A stretch of DNA of 47,310 bases. It comes from Streptomyces europaeiscabiei. Its GTDB lineage: Bacteria > Actinomycetota > Actinomycetes > Streptomycetales > Streptomycetaceae. The notes under the pieces are model-generated. The model was given only the letters and a program-made list of their open reading frames with translations, searched no databases and was not told the origin of the DNA. Positions 7,943 through 16,179 of this stretch are shown here, in pieces. The translations under genes were made by a program, and so were the position numbers. The stretch is from assembly GCF_001550375.1 (NCBI RefSeq), contig NZ_LRTR01000713.1, positions 1 through 47,310 on the forward strand. Direction: 5' to 3'. Every line of letters begins with the position of its first letter. Within the stretch, counting starts at the first letter, position 1.

Positions 7943-8602
7943 ATGTGGTCCCAGGATCGTCATCACGACGTCGGCGCGTACGCGCTGGGCGTGCTGGACG
8001 AGGTGGATTCGTTCCACTTCGAGGACCATGTCCGCGACTGCCCCCAGTGCGCGCTACAGGTCACCGAGTTCCGTCCGGCTGCCCGGCAGCTGATGCTCTA
8101 CCGCAACGCCACGCCGCGCGCCGTGCACCCCTTCGCGGCCCCCGGCCCCCGGATGCTGGGACGGCTGCTCGACGAGGTGGCCACCCGGCACCGGGCCAAG
8201 CGCAGGCGCTGGCTGTTCGCCCTGGCGGCCTCCGTGGTCATCGCCGTGGGCGGCCCCGCCGTGGCCGTTCTCGCAGGTCCGGGGGAGGCACCGGACACCG
8301 TCGCCGCCACCGACGCCAAGACGGGCGTGTGGGCCGAGGTCAAGGTCCAGAACCGGATCTGGGGCAGTGACATCGAGCTGAGGGTCAAGGAGGCGGACGG
8401 CGCCCACGCCTGTCGGCTCATCGTGATCGGCAAGGACGGCTCCGAGGAGACGGCCGCCAACTGGAAGTCCCCCGAGGGCGCCGACAAGGCCTCCGAGATG
8501 ATGGGGGGCACCGCGATGCAGCGCGAGGACATCAGCCACTTCGAGGTGCGCAGCCAGGAGGGCGAGCTTCTGGCGACCCTCGAGGCACCGGCCTGGCGCT
8601 GA
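7943..8602 (+). CDS. Membrane-anchored zinc-finger anti-sigma factor
   Basis: 219 residues from ATG 7943 behind GAGGA. The N-terminus carries the ZAS motif: HHDVGAYALGVLDEVD, then H29-V-R-D-C33-P-Q-C36, the HxxxCxxC zinc site. One membrane helix lies near residues 91-113 (WLFALAASVVIAVGGPAVAV). An external domain of about 100 residues follows (VWAEVKVQNRIWGSDIELRV). This is the plan of a transmembrane anti-sigma that holds an ECF sigma factor at the membrane until an external signal arrives. The ECF gene at 6521 is the likely target. Separation of the pair by a 171-residue gene is less usual than direct coupling. Confidence 0.88.
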   Translation: MWSQDRHHDVGAYALGVLDEVDSFHFEDHVRDCPQCALQVTEFRPAARQLMLYRNATPRAVHPFAAPGPRMLGRLLDEVATRHRAKRRRWLFALAASVVIAVGGPAVAVLAGPGEAPDTVAATDAKTGVWAEVKVQNRIWGSDIELRVKEADGAHACRLIVIGKDGSEETAANWKSPEGADKASEMMGGTAMQREDISHFEVRSQEGELLATLEAPAWR

Positions 8603-8733
8603 AGCGGCCCGCCGGCCCAGCCCCGGAGTCCGCCACCGAATCCGCCCTCCATTGGTCCGTACCTTCAATGGTTGCCGATCATGGTCGACCCGGTTCCGGA
8701 CCTCGCCGAGTGGCCCCCGGCCGCACGGCCGCA

Positions 8734-9603
8734 CTACTTGAGCAACCGTGACAGCCGTCGGTCGGCGAGGGGTCTGCCGCCCGTCTGACAGGTCGGGCAG
8801 TACTGCAGCGAGGAATCGCTGAAGGACACCTCTCGGACGGTGTCACCGCACACCGGGCAGGGCTCTCCGGTCCGGCCGTGCACACGGAGCCCGCTCTTCT
8901 TCTCCGCCTTCAGCCTCCCGGCCGCCAGCCCCCGGGAGCGCTCCACGGCCTCGGTGAGCGTCGCGCGCAGCGCCTCGTGGAGATGCCGGGTCTCCTCCGG
9001 CTTCAGCGACGAGGCCAGCTTGAAGGGTGACATCCTCGCGGCGTGCAGGATCTCGTCGCTGTACGCGTTCCCGATGCCCGCGATCAGGCTCTGGTCCCGC
9101 AGCGCGCCCTTGATCTGCCGCCGCTCACCCGCGAGCAGCCCCGCGAACCGGGTCACGTCGAACTCGTCGGCGAGGGGGTCCGGGCCGAGCCGGGCGACGC
9201 CCGGGACCTCCGCCGGATCCCGTACGACGTACACCGCCAGCCGCTTCTGCGTCCCCGCCTCGGTGAGGTCGAAGCCCTCGCCGGTGTCCAGGGCGACCCG
9301 CAGGGCGAGCGGGCTCTTGCCGCCCGGCCGCGGCGGACCGTCCGGCAGCCGGTCCCTCCAGTGCAGCCACCCGGCACGGGCCAGATGGGTCACGAGGTGC
9401 AGCTCACCACCGTCCGCCTCGATGCCGAGAAACTTCCCGTACCGCAGTACGCCCGTGATCTCCCGCCCCTCGAACGCGGTGACCGGCGGCTCGTACGTCT
9501 TCAGCACACTGATCGCCACGGGCAGCACACGAACGACTTCATGACCGACGAGGCTCCCGACCAGGAAGTCCCGGAGCGCTTCGACTTCGGGCAATTCAGG
9601 CAT
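8734..9603 (-). CDS. Fpg/Nei-family DNA glycosylase/AP lyase
   Basis: 289 residues starting MPELPEVEALRDFL. The N-terminal Pro after Met removal is the Schiff-base nucleophile and the following Glu is catalytic. RYGKFLGIE supplies the beta-hairpin lysine. DQSLIAGIGNAYSDEIL is the helix-two-turn-helix, and a C-terminal zinc finger follows (CPVCGDT and YCPTCQTGG). The enzyme excises oxidised bases and cuts the abasic site in base-excision repair. Length and both DNA-binding motifs are complete, so it should be active. Whether it prefers 8-oxoguanine or oxidised pyrimidines cannot be told here. It is convergent with the anti-sigma gene and stands alone. Confidence 0.93.
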   Translation of the reverse strand: MPELPEVEALRDFLVGSLVGHEVVRVLPVAISVLKTYEPPVTAFEGREITGVLRYGKFLGIEADGGELHLVTHLARAGWLHWRDRLPDGPPRPGGKSPLALRVALDTGEGFDLTEAGTQKRLAVYVVRDPAEVPGVARLGPDPLADEFDVTRFAGLLAGERRQIKGALRDQSLIAGIGNAYSDEILHAARMSPFKLASSLKPEETRHLHEALRATLTEAVERSRGLAAGRLKAEKKSGLRVHGRTGEPCPVCGDTVREVSFSDSSLQYCPTCQTGGRPLADRRLSRLLK

Positions 9604-9654
9604 ACGTCAAGGGTGCCATGAGGTGCGTGGGTGGGTGCGGGTGAGCGGGGATCG

Positions 9655-9757
9655 CTCGCGCGGTTCCCCGCGCCCCTGAAGGACACGGCCCCGCGGGCTT
9701 GAAAAGCACGGGTCGCAGCCCCTGCTTCTCAGGCGCGCGGGGAACTGCGCGACCAGC
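9655..9757. repeat. Streptomyces-type interspersed GC-rich inverted repeat
   Basis: The left arm GCGCGGTTCCCCGCGCCCCT (about 9657-9676) is mirrored by a right arm containing GCGCGGGGAACTGCGCGACC (about 9734-9753). Elements of this type recur in intergenic regions of many streptomycete genomes. A related half-copy lies at 27455-27484 in this window. Transcripts would fold into a long hairpin between the minus-strand phosphatase gene and the Fpg gene. Confidence 0.7.
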
Positions 9758-9799
9758 CCCCGCCGATCTCGCACCCGCCGACGCCCCCACACCCCCGAG

Positions 9800-11887
9800 C
9801 TACTGGGCTCCCGGCAGCACGAACTCGCACCACACACACTTCCCCCCGCCCCGCGCCTCCACCCCCCACACGTCCGTCAGCCGGTCCACCAGCAGCAACC
9901 CCCTGCCCGACACCCCCGCCTCCCCCGCCTCCCGCCGTCGCGGCAACGCGCTGGAGGAGTCCTCCACCTCGACCCGCAACCGCCGGTCGGACCCGGCCAG
10001 CGCCCGCAGCGTCACGATCGCGGACCCCTCCGTGTGCATGAGCGCGTTGGTGATCAGCTCGTCGGCGACGAGCTCGATCTCGTCGGCCCGGTCCCGCGCA
10101 CCCCAGGTGCGGACGGCCGCGCCGATCATGTGCCGGGCCTCGGTGAGCGCCTCGGGGTCGCCGGGCCCGACATGCTGCTGGAGCCGCCCTCCGGGCTGTT
10201 CGGCGCTGCGGCTGCGGCGCCGGAGCAGGAGCAGGGCCACGTCGTCGTCGCCGCCCCTCTCCTCCGCCACGTCGATGAGCCGGTCGGCCAGATCGTCCAC
10301 GTCGTCCGGCCCGGTGGCGACGAGTGCCCTCAGGGTCCGCATGCCGTCGTCGAGGTCGGCGCCCGGCTCCTCGATGAGGCCGTCGGTGCACAGCAGCAGC
10401 GTCTGCCCGGGGTCCAGCTCGACGGCGGTCACCGGGTACTCCAGGCCCCCGAACTCGGCGGACAGCCCGAGCGGCAGCCCCCCGTCCACGGTCACCCGGT
10501 GACAGGTGCCGTCGGTGTGCCGGATCAGGGGGTCGATGTGCCCGGCCCGGACCACCTGGACCACTCCGGTGGCCAGGTCGGCCTCCGCGTACAGGGCGGT
10601 CGCGAAGCGGTCGGTGTCGAGTTCGTGGAGGAAGGCGGAGGCGCGGGCCATCACGGTGGCCGGGGTGTGGCCCTCGGTGGCGTAGGCCTTCAGGACGATG
10701 CGGAGCTGACCCATGACGGCCGCCGCGTGCGTGTCGTGGCCCTGGACGTCGCCGATCACCGCGCCGACGCGTCCGCCGGGCAGCGGGATGAGGTCGTACC
10801 AGTCGCCGCCGATGTCCCGGCCGAGAGAGCCCCCGAAGGAGGCGGCCCGGTAGCGGACGGCGATGTCGGCGCCCGGGAAGCTGGGGATGGACCGGGGCAG
10901 CATGGCCTGCTGGAGGCCCTCGGCGAGGTCCTTCTCCTGCTCGTAGAACATGGCTCGCTGCAGGCTCTGGGCGATGCTGCTGCCGAGTGCGACGAGGACG
11001 TCCCGCTCCTCCCCGGTGAAGCCGCGCCGGTCGCTGTAGAGCAGTCCCATCGCGCCGATCGGGCGGGCCTGCACGATCAGCGGCAGATAGGCGGCCGAAG
11101 TGATCTTGAGGTCGGTGATGTGCGGCCACAGCAGCGGATACGACTCGGCGAACTCCTCCGGCGACTCGATGAAGTGCGGTACGAGCTGTCGTACGACCTC
11201 GTTCATCGGGTACTTCACGTCGAGGCGGGTGACCCGGGTGCCGGGCACATAGCTGTCCTCGGGGCCGGCGGCGACCATCCGGATCCGTCCTGCCTCGACC
11301 AGGCCCATGACCAGGCTGGCGGCGCCGAGGTGGGTGAGGCCGTCGGTGTCCTCCAGGACGTCGATCACGTCCTGGACGGTCCGGGCGTGGGCCAGGGCGG
11401 CCGTGATGACCTGGACGACGTTGGTCTGTTTACGGCGGACCTCGTCGTGCGCGGCCTGCTCGGTGCGGGAGCGGATCTCACGCAGTTCCCGGGTGGCGTC
11501 GCGGACGATGCCGATGACGCGGTAGGGGCGGCCCGTCCCGTCACGGCGGATGTAACCCTGGGTGTGGGTCCAGCGCAGGGTGCCGTCGCGCAGCCGGATG
11601 CGGAAGTAGGCCCCGTAGTTCTCGCTGCCGTCCTTGAGGGCCTGCGAGACGATGGTGTCGAGTCTGCGGCCCTCCATCGGCGGCACCCGCGGCGACAGGC
11701 TTTCGGGTCTGCCGTCGTATTCGTCCGGGCGCATGTCGAAGATCTCGTGGGCGGTGGCGTCCATGTGGAACGCACCGGCGTCCAGGTCCCAGTCGAAGGT
11801 GCCCATGAGGTTGAGCGCCAGGACCGGGTCCGGGTGGGCGAGCCAGTCGTCCGGGACGTCCGAATCACTCGCTCCCCGATCAACCAT
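9800..11887 (-). CDS. PAS-GAF-SpoIIE phosphatase with C-terminal anti-sigma-like ATPase domain
   Basis: 695 residues with ATG at 11887. Order of domains: PAS at about 20-140 (WTHTQGYIRRDGTGRPYRVI), GAF at about 165-310, SpoIIE/PP2C phosphatase at about 345-560 (AVIGDVQGHDTHAAAVMGQL, TDGLIEEPGAD, GGDDDVALLLL) and a HATPase_c domain at about 590-690 (VADELITNALMHT, GRGLLLVDRLTDVWGV). The metal-binding Asp residues of the phosphatase are present. Such proteins dephosphorylate anti-sigma antagonists while the ATPase domain can act as an RsbW-like kinase, so one polypeptide may set both sides of a partner switch. It is cytoplasmic, and PAS/GAF suggest a small-molecule, light or redox input. It is divergent from the lipase maturation factor gene. 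Confidence 0.92.
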   Translation of the reverse strand: MVDRGASDSDVPDDWLAHPDPVLALNLMGTFDWDLDAGAFHMDATAHEIFDMRPDEYDGRPESLSPRVPPMEGRRLDTIVSQALKDGSENYGAYFRIRLRDGTLRWTHTQGYIRRDGTGRPYRVIGIVRDATRELREIRSRTEQAAHDEVRRKQTNVVQVITAALAHARTVQDVIDVLEDTDGLTHLGAASLVMGLVEAGRIRMVAAGPEDSYVPGTRVTRLDVKYPMNEVVRQLVPHFIESPEEFAESYPLLWPHITDLKITSAAYLPLIVQARPIGAMGLLYSDRRGFTGEERDVLVALGSSIAQSLQRAMFYEQEKDLAEGLQQAMLPRSIPSFPGADIAVRYRAASFGGSLGRDIGGDWYDLIPLPGGRVGAVIGDVQGHDTHAAAVMGQLRIVLKAYATEGHTPATVMARASAFLHELDTDRFATALYAEADLATGVVQVVRAGHIDPLIRHTDGTCHRVTVDGGLPLGLSAEFGGLEYPVTAVELDPGQTLLLCTDGLIEEPGADLDDGMRTLRALVATGPDDVDDLADRLIDVAEERGGDDDVALLLLRRRSRSAEQPGGRLQQHVGPGDPEALTEARHMIGAAVRTWGARDRADEIELVADELITNALMHTEGSAIVTLRALAGSDRRLRVEVEDSSSALPRRREAGEAGVSGRGLLLVDRLTDVWGVEARGGGKCVWCEFVLPGAQ

Positions 11888-11963
11888 GGGGATACTTTGA
11901 CAGTATTTGCCCGATTATTCGAGTGGAGAGATCATCGTCGATCCGCTCACTATCGTCGGTACC

Positions 11964-13388
11964 GTGGACTGGTTCACCGCACCCGACTACTGGCTCGGCC
12001 GGCTGCTCTTCCAGCGGTCCCTGGCCGTCGTCTATCTGGTCGCCTTCCTGGGGGCGGCCCTGCAGTTCCGCGCGCTGATCGGCGAGCGCGGCATGCTGCC
12101 GGTGCCCCGTTTCGTCGAGCGGGTGCCGTTCCGGCAGGCGCCGAGCGTGTTCCACCGTCACTACTCGGACCGTTTCTTCGCGGGCTGGGCCTGGGCGGGC
12201 TGCGCGGTGTCGGCGGCGCTGGTCGCGGGGGTGGACTCTCTGCTGCCTCTCTGGGCGGGCATGGTGCTGTGGCTCGTGCCGTGGGCGATGTACCTGTCGA
12301 TCGTGAACGTCGGCCAGACCTGGTACGCGTTCGGCTGGGAGTCCCTGCTCCTGGAGGTCGGCTTCCTGGCCGTCTTCCTGGGCAACGACGAGGTGGCGCC
12401 GCCGGTCGTCGCGCTGTTCCTGGTGCGCTGGGTGCTGTTCCGGGTCGAGTTCGGCGCCGGGCTGATCAAGATGCGCGGCGACGCGTGCTGGCGGAAGCTG
12501 ACCTGCCTGTACCACCACCACGAGACGCAGCCGATGCCCGGCCCGTTCAGCTGGTTCTTCCACCACCTCCCGAAGCCGTTCCACCGGGTCGAGGCGGCCG
12601 CCAACCACGTCACCCAGCTCGTGGTCCCGTTCCTGCTCTTCACCCCGCAGCCCATCGCGACGGCCGCCGCCTCGCTGATGATCCTGACCCAGCTGTGGCT
12701 GGTCCTGTCGGGCAACTTCTCCTGGCTGAACTGGATCACGATCGTGCTGGCCGTGTCCGCGGTCGACTTCGGGACGCCGCCGCCGGACACCCCGGACGCA
12801 CCGCTCTGGTACACGGTCGTGGTGCTCGCCGCCGCCGCCCTGCTCCTCGGGCTCAGCTACCACCCGGTCCGCAACATGGTCTCCCGCCGCCAGGTCATGA
12901 ACCGCTCCTTCGACCCTCTGCACCTGGTCAACACCTACGGGGCGTTCGGCAGCGTCAGCCGGGTGAGGTACGAGGTGGTGGTCGAGGGCACGGCGGACGA
13001 CGTGCCGCGCGAGGACTCGCAGTGGCGGGAGTACGAGTTCAGGGGCAAGCCGGGCGATCCGGGGCACTGGCCGCGCCAGTTCGCCCCGTACCATCTGCGG
13101 CTCGACTGGCTGATGTGGTTCGCCGCCCTCTCCCCCGCGTACGCCGGCTCCTGGTTCGGCGCCCTGATGGAACGGCTCCTGGAGAACGACCGCGACACCC
13201 TCCGCCTGCTCCGCCGCTCCCCCTTCCCCGCCGACGCCCCGCCCCGGTTCGTCCGCGCCCGCCTCTTCCGCTACCGCTACACGACCTGGCGCGAGCTGCG
13301 GGAGACCGGGGCGTGCTGGGACCGGACGTACGTACGGGAGTTCATGCCACCGACGCGGCTGACCACGTCGCGCGCGCGGAGCTCGTAG
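11964..13388 (+). CDS. Lipase maturation factor (LMF1)-family membrane protein
   Basis: 474 residues from GTG 11964, giving the family-like start VDWFTAPDYWLGRLLFQRSL; a TTG at 11907 in frame is possible. About ten hydrophobic segments are spread over the first 320 residues. The C-terminal soluble part has the LMF signature NTYGAFGSVSRVRYEVVVEG, followed by FRGKPGDPGHWPRQFAPYHL and the block LDWLMWFAA. Vertebrate LMF1 helps fold lipases in the ER; the bacterial role is unknown. It faces the SpoIIE phosphatase across a short divergent promoter region that contains TTGACA at 11897-11902. The family call is firm and the function is not. Confidence 0.87.
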   Translation: MDWFTAPDYWLGRLLFQRSLAVVYLVAFLGAALQFRALIGERGMLPVPRFVERVPFRQAPSVFHRHYSDRFFAGWAWAGCAVSAALVAGVDSLLPLWAGMVLWLVPWAMYLSIVNVGQTWYAFGWESLLLEVGFLAVFLGNDEVAPPVVALFLVRWVLFRVEFGAGLIKMRGDACWRKLTCLYHHHETQPMPGPFSWFFHHLPKPFHRVEAAANHVTQLVVPFLLFTPQPIATAAASLMILTQLWLVLSGNFSWLNWITIVLAVSAVDFGTPPPDTPDAPLWYTVVVLAAAALLLGLSYHPVRNMVSRRQVMNRSFDPLHLVNTYGAFGSVSRVRYEVVVEGTADDVPREDSQWREYEFRGKPGDPGHWPRQFAPYHLRLDWLMWFAALSPAYAGSWFGALMERLLENDRDTLRLLRRSPFPADAPPRFVRARLFRYRYTTWRELRETGACWDRTYVREFMPPTRLTTSRARSS

Positions 13389-13535
13389 CGGGGCCACGGA
13401 CGGACTTCTTCACGGCCGACTCTCGACGCGGGGCCGTGCCGCAGGGCACAGTGCTCCCGTACTCGACCACTACTCACGGGTACGCCCTTGCGTCGCGTAC
13501 GACACCGACGCGCACGACACCACCAGGGAGCATCC

Positions 13536-14885
13536 GTGACCAGCTGGGTCGGCCGGACCGCCGCCGAGATGTCCGCCGCCGTGCGGGAGAAGCGGGTCAC
13601 ACCGCGTGAGGTGGTGGCGGAGCATCTGGCGCGGATCGAGGCGTTGGACGGGCGGGTCGGGGCGTTCCGCAAGGTGCGGGCGGAAGCGGCCCTGGCGGAG
13701 GCCGACGAGGTGGCCGACCGCGCCGATCTGGCCGAACTGCCCCTGGCGGGCGTACCGGTGGCGATCAAGGACAACCTCGCCGTGCGAGGCGAGTCCACCC
13801 GGAACGGGTCAGCCGCGACCTCCGGGACACCGGCCGAGGACGACCATGTGACGGTGGCCCGGCTGCGGGCGGCGGGCGCGGTGGTCGTGGGGCTCACGAA
13901 CGTGCCCGAGCTGTGTGTCTTCGGCACCACGGACGGCGTGCACGGCACCGCCCGCAACCCCTGGGACACCTCGCGTACGACGGGCGGCTCGTCGGGCGGC
14001 AGCGCGGCCGCGGTCGCCGCAGGGCTGGTGCCGCTGGCCCTCGGCAACGACGGGATGGGATCGCTGCGGATACCGGCCGCCAACTGCGGTCTGCTGGGCC
14101 TCAAGCCGGGCTTCGGAGTCGTCCCCGCGGACATCGGGCACGGCGACTGGTTCGGCATGTCCGAGAACGGCCCACTGGCCACGACCGTCGAGGACGCCCG
14201 GCTGATGTTCGGGATACTGGCGGGCTCGGACACCGGATGGCCCTCCGGCACCACCCCGCCCTCACCGAGCATCGCCCTGTCCGTGCGCAGCCCCCTGGTC
14301 GGTGTGACCGTCACCCGCCCGTACGCCGATGCCGCGCGCCGGGCGGCCGAGCTGCTGGCCGGGGCCGGGCTGACGGTCCGGCCGGCCGATCCGTCGTATC
14401 CCGTCTGGCTGGGCACGACCTCGCTGGCGCACTGGACGGCGGGCACCGCGGTGGACGCCGAGGGCCTCGATCCGACGCTGCTCACCCGGCGCACGCGGGT
14501 GCACGCGGCCGTGGGGCGGCGCTTTGTGAAGGGCGTCCGCACGGGCGACCGCCGGGAGCAGTTGCGCCGGCGTCTGGAGCCGTTCTTCGCCGAGCACGAC
14601 GTGCTGCTCACACCGGCGCTCGCCCGGCGCGGGCCCGCCGCCGCGAACTGGCACGAGCGGGGGTGGCTGCGCAACCTCCTGGTGAACACCAACTACTCGC
14701 CGTTGACCCCGCCGTGGAACCTCACGGGCTGGCCGGCGATGTCGGTGCCGTTCGGCACGCTGCCGTCGGGCACGCCCTGTGCGGTGCAGTTGGTGGGCCG
14801 CCCTGGTTCGGAGGCCGAACTTCTGGAGGTGGCGGGCCGGTTGGAGAAGCTCAACCCGTGGCGGCGGACGGCGCCGATCGGCTGA
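13536..14885 (+). CDS. Amidase (amidase-signature family)
   Basis: 449 residues from GTG 13536 behind AGGGAG. The Ser-cisSer-Lys triad is visible: Lys in LAGVPVAIKDN, the Gly/Ser-rich signature TTGGSSGGSAAAVAAGLV with the cis-Ser, and the nucleophile region NDGMGSLRIPAANCGLLGLK. The final third (NLTGWPAMSVPFG, GRPGSEAELLEVAGRLE) is also typical. The enzyme hydrolyses amide bonds; substrates range from small amides to aryl amides and peptides. No GatB or GatC gene is adjacent, so it is a stand-alone amidase rather than GatA. It follows the LMF gene by 147 bp in the same direction. Confidence 0.93.
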   Translation: MTSWVGRTAAEMSAAVREKRVTPREVVAEHLARIEALDGRVGAFRKVRAEAALAEADEVADRADLAELPLAGVPVAIKDNLAVRGESTRNGSAATSGTPAEDDHVTVARLRAAGAVVVGLTNVPELCVFGTTDGVHGTARNPWDTSRTTGGSSGGSAAAVAAGLVPLALGNDGMGSLRIPAANCGLLGLKPGFGVVPADIGHGDWFGMSENGPLATTVEDARLMFGILAGSDTGWPSGTTPPSPSIALSVRSPLVGVTVTRPYADAARRAAELLAGAGLTVRPADPSYPVWLGTTSLAHWTAGTAVDAEGLDPTLLTRRTRVHAAVGRRFVKGVRTGDRREQLRRRLEPFFAEHDVLLTPALARRGPAAANWHERGWLRNLLVNTNYSPLTPPWNLTGWPAMSVPFGTLPSGTPCAVQLVGRPGSEAELLEVAGRLEKLNPWRRTAPIG

Positions 14886-14977
14886 TCCCGGAAACACGGC
14901 CCGGCGGGCGCGGGCCCGGCACCGCCGGCGCCGGAACAACCTCGTCCGACCGGAACAGCCTCGTCCGGCCGGCCGCG

Positions 14978-15460
14978 TCAGAGCGCCTTGTACATGATGT
15001 GCAGCCCCACCCTGCCGTCCTTCGGATGCTCGAACGCGTCCGGGACGGTACCGAGGACGGTGAAGCCGAGCGAGGTCCAGAGCCGTACGGCGGGGTTGGT
15101 CTCCACGACAGCGTTGAACACCATGCCCCGGAAGCCCTGGACCTCGGCCTCGGTGAGGACATGTGCGGCGAGGGCGCGGCCGATGCCCTGGCCGGCGCGG
15201 TCGGGGTCGACCATGAAGCCCGCGTTGGCGATGCGGGCGGCGGGTCCGCCGTAGTTGGGGGCGAGGTAGGCGGAGCCGACCACCGCTCCGGTCTCGTCCT
15301 CGACGACGTACACGCGCTTCGCGGGCGCCATCCACAGGGCGCGGGCGGCTTCCTCGGAGGTGTCCGGGTCCCAGGTGTAGGTCTCGCCGTCGGCGACGAC
15401 GCGGTGCCAGAACGGCCAGATCCCGGGCCAGTCGTCGGCGGTGGCTTCTCTGATCTGCAT
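14978..15460 (-). CDS. GNAT-family N-acetyltransferase
   Basis: 160 residues with ATG 15460 (MQIREATADDWPGIWPFWHR). The acetyl-CoA-binding motif A is clear: FMVDPDRAGQGIGRALAAHV contains the (R/Q)xxGxG/A signature, and the C-terminal ETNPAVRLWTSLGFTVLGT is the typical motif B. It should transfer an acetyl group to an amine on an unidentified substrate. The long upstream frame in some reading has no signal of being coding. It lies 49 bp downstream of the small peptide gene at 15510-15683 in the same direction, so the two may be co-transcribed. Confidence 0.9.
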   Translation of the reverse strand: MQIREATADDWPGIWPFWHRVVADGETYTWDPDTSEEAARALWMAPAKRVYVVEDETGAVVGSAYLAPNYGGPAARIANAGFMVDPDRAGQGIGRALAAHVLTEAEVQGFRGMVFNAVVETNPAVRLWTSLGFTVLGTVPDAFEHPKDGRVGLHIMYKAL

Positions 15461-15509
15461 GGGCGCGAGTCTGGCACGCCCATGCAGACGGCGATCGTGA
15501 TCCTGCCGG

Positions 15510-15683
15510 TCAGTCCACGCTGGGCAGGATGTGGGGCTCGGCGAGGTCGTCCTCGTAGCCCGCCAGTCGGATCGGGGCGGACCTGGCCCACACGTCCAGG
15601 CTGCCGAGCTCCTTCTTCGACCGGCCGCCGCCCTCGGTGCGTTCCTTGGGGCGTTGATCGCCATTCTTGTTCTCTGGTGTCAC
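15510..15683 (-). CDS. 57-residue peptide with conserved-looking C-terminus; possible RiPP precursor
   Basis: 57 residues from GTG 15683, preceded by AAGGAG at ideal spacing. The first 27 residues are charged and low in complexity (Lys, Glu, Gly). The last 30 look constrained, with isolated aromatic residues W32, Y43 and H51 in short WAR, YED and HIL contexts and a PSVD end. This leader-plus-aromatic-core plan resembles precursors of cyclophane-type RiPPs made by radical SAM enzymes, as I recall them. No radical SAM, ATP-grasp or lanthionine enzyme is visible in the window, so the assignment is a hypothesis. It may form a unit with the GNAT gene just downstream. Confidence 0.6.
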   Translation of the reverse strand: MTPENKNGDQRPKERTEGGGRSKKELGSLDVWARSAPIRLAGYEDDLAEPHILPSVD

Positions 15684-16179
15684 CGCGCACTCCTTATGTG
15701 TCGGGTCACCCTCGGGACGTCGGCCCAGCCTGCCGCTGCGCGCCTGACGTCCGCTCGGGTCTGAGTCGATGTCAGTTCGGACGCGGTGGCGCCGGATTAC
15801 CTGGGTGTGAGAGCAGGCCGTGGTGACCGGCTTGTCCCGGGACGGACCGTGGGTGTGGGTGGGACCCATATCAGGCTGTCCGTCCGGTACAGAGTAACCA
15901 AATGAGCGGGTGGCCGCTCTATGGGGCTGAAAACAAGAGGTAACTGTCTAGAGTCGTTCAGCGCCCAGCAGGCCTCACCCTAGGGCAATTTGGCCCATTT
16001 GGTAGCTTTTCTCATCACCCGTTCGGCTCAGTACTCGAACCCCGCACCGGCCCGACGACCCATCGGTTCGTCGGCCTCGGCGCGTAGTTCAGGTCCCGTT
16101 GGCCGGATCGCAAGCCGACCATGATCTGCTCATGTGCCGCAACGGCATTTCTCACGGGCGGACTCGGGAGGACCGGCGG
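15684..16179. promoter_or_regulatory. Long, comparatively AT-rich divergent intergenic region
   Basis: No convincing gene lies here. The stretch about 15890-16020 is much less GC-rich than its surroundings, and near 15985-16005 it has a repeated ATTTGG within GGCAATTTGGCCCATTTGGT. A small perfect hairpin (GAGCGG/CCGCTC) lies at 15904-15919. It probably holds promoters for the 57-residue peptide on the minus strand and the HD-like gene on the plus strand. Confidence 0.45.

Noticed and set aside
10034..13609. A plus-strand open frame of 1191 codons
   Set aside because: It is the reverse-strand shadow of the SpoIIE phosphatase gene followed by an out-of-frame reading of the LMF gene. Composition is Arg/Gly/Val-rich without any domain; high-GC DNA often leaves such frames open.
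13536..14885. GatA subunit of the aminoacyl-tRNA amidotransferase
   Set aside because: The amidase signature is shared, but no GatB or GatC gene is adjacent and the C-terminal region resembles stand-alone amidases.
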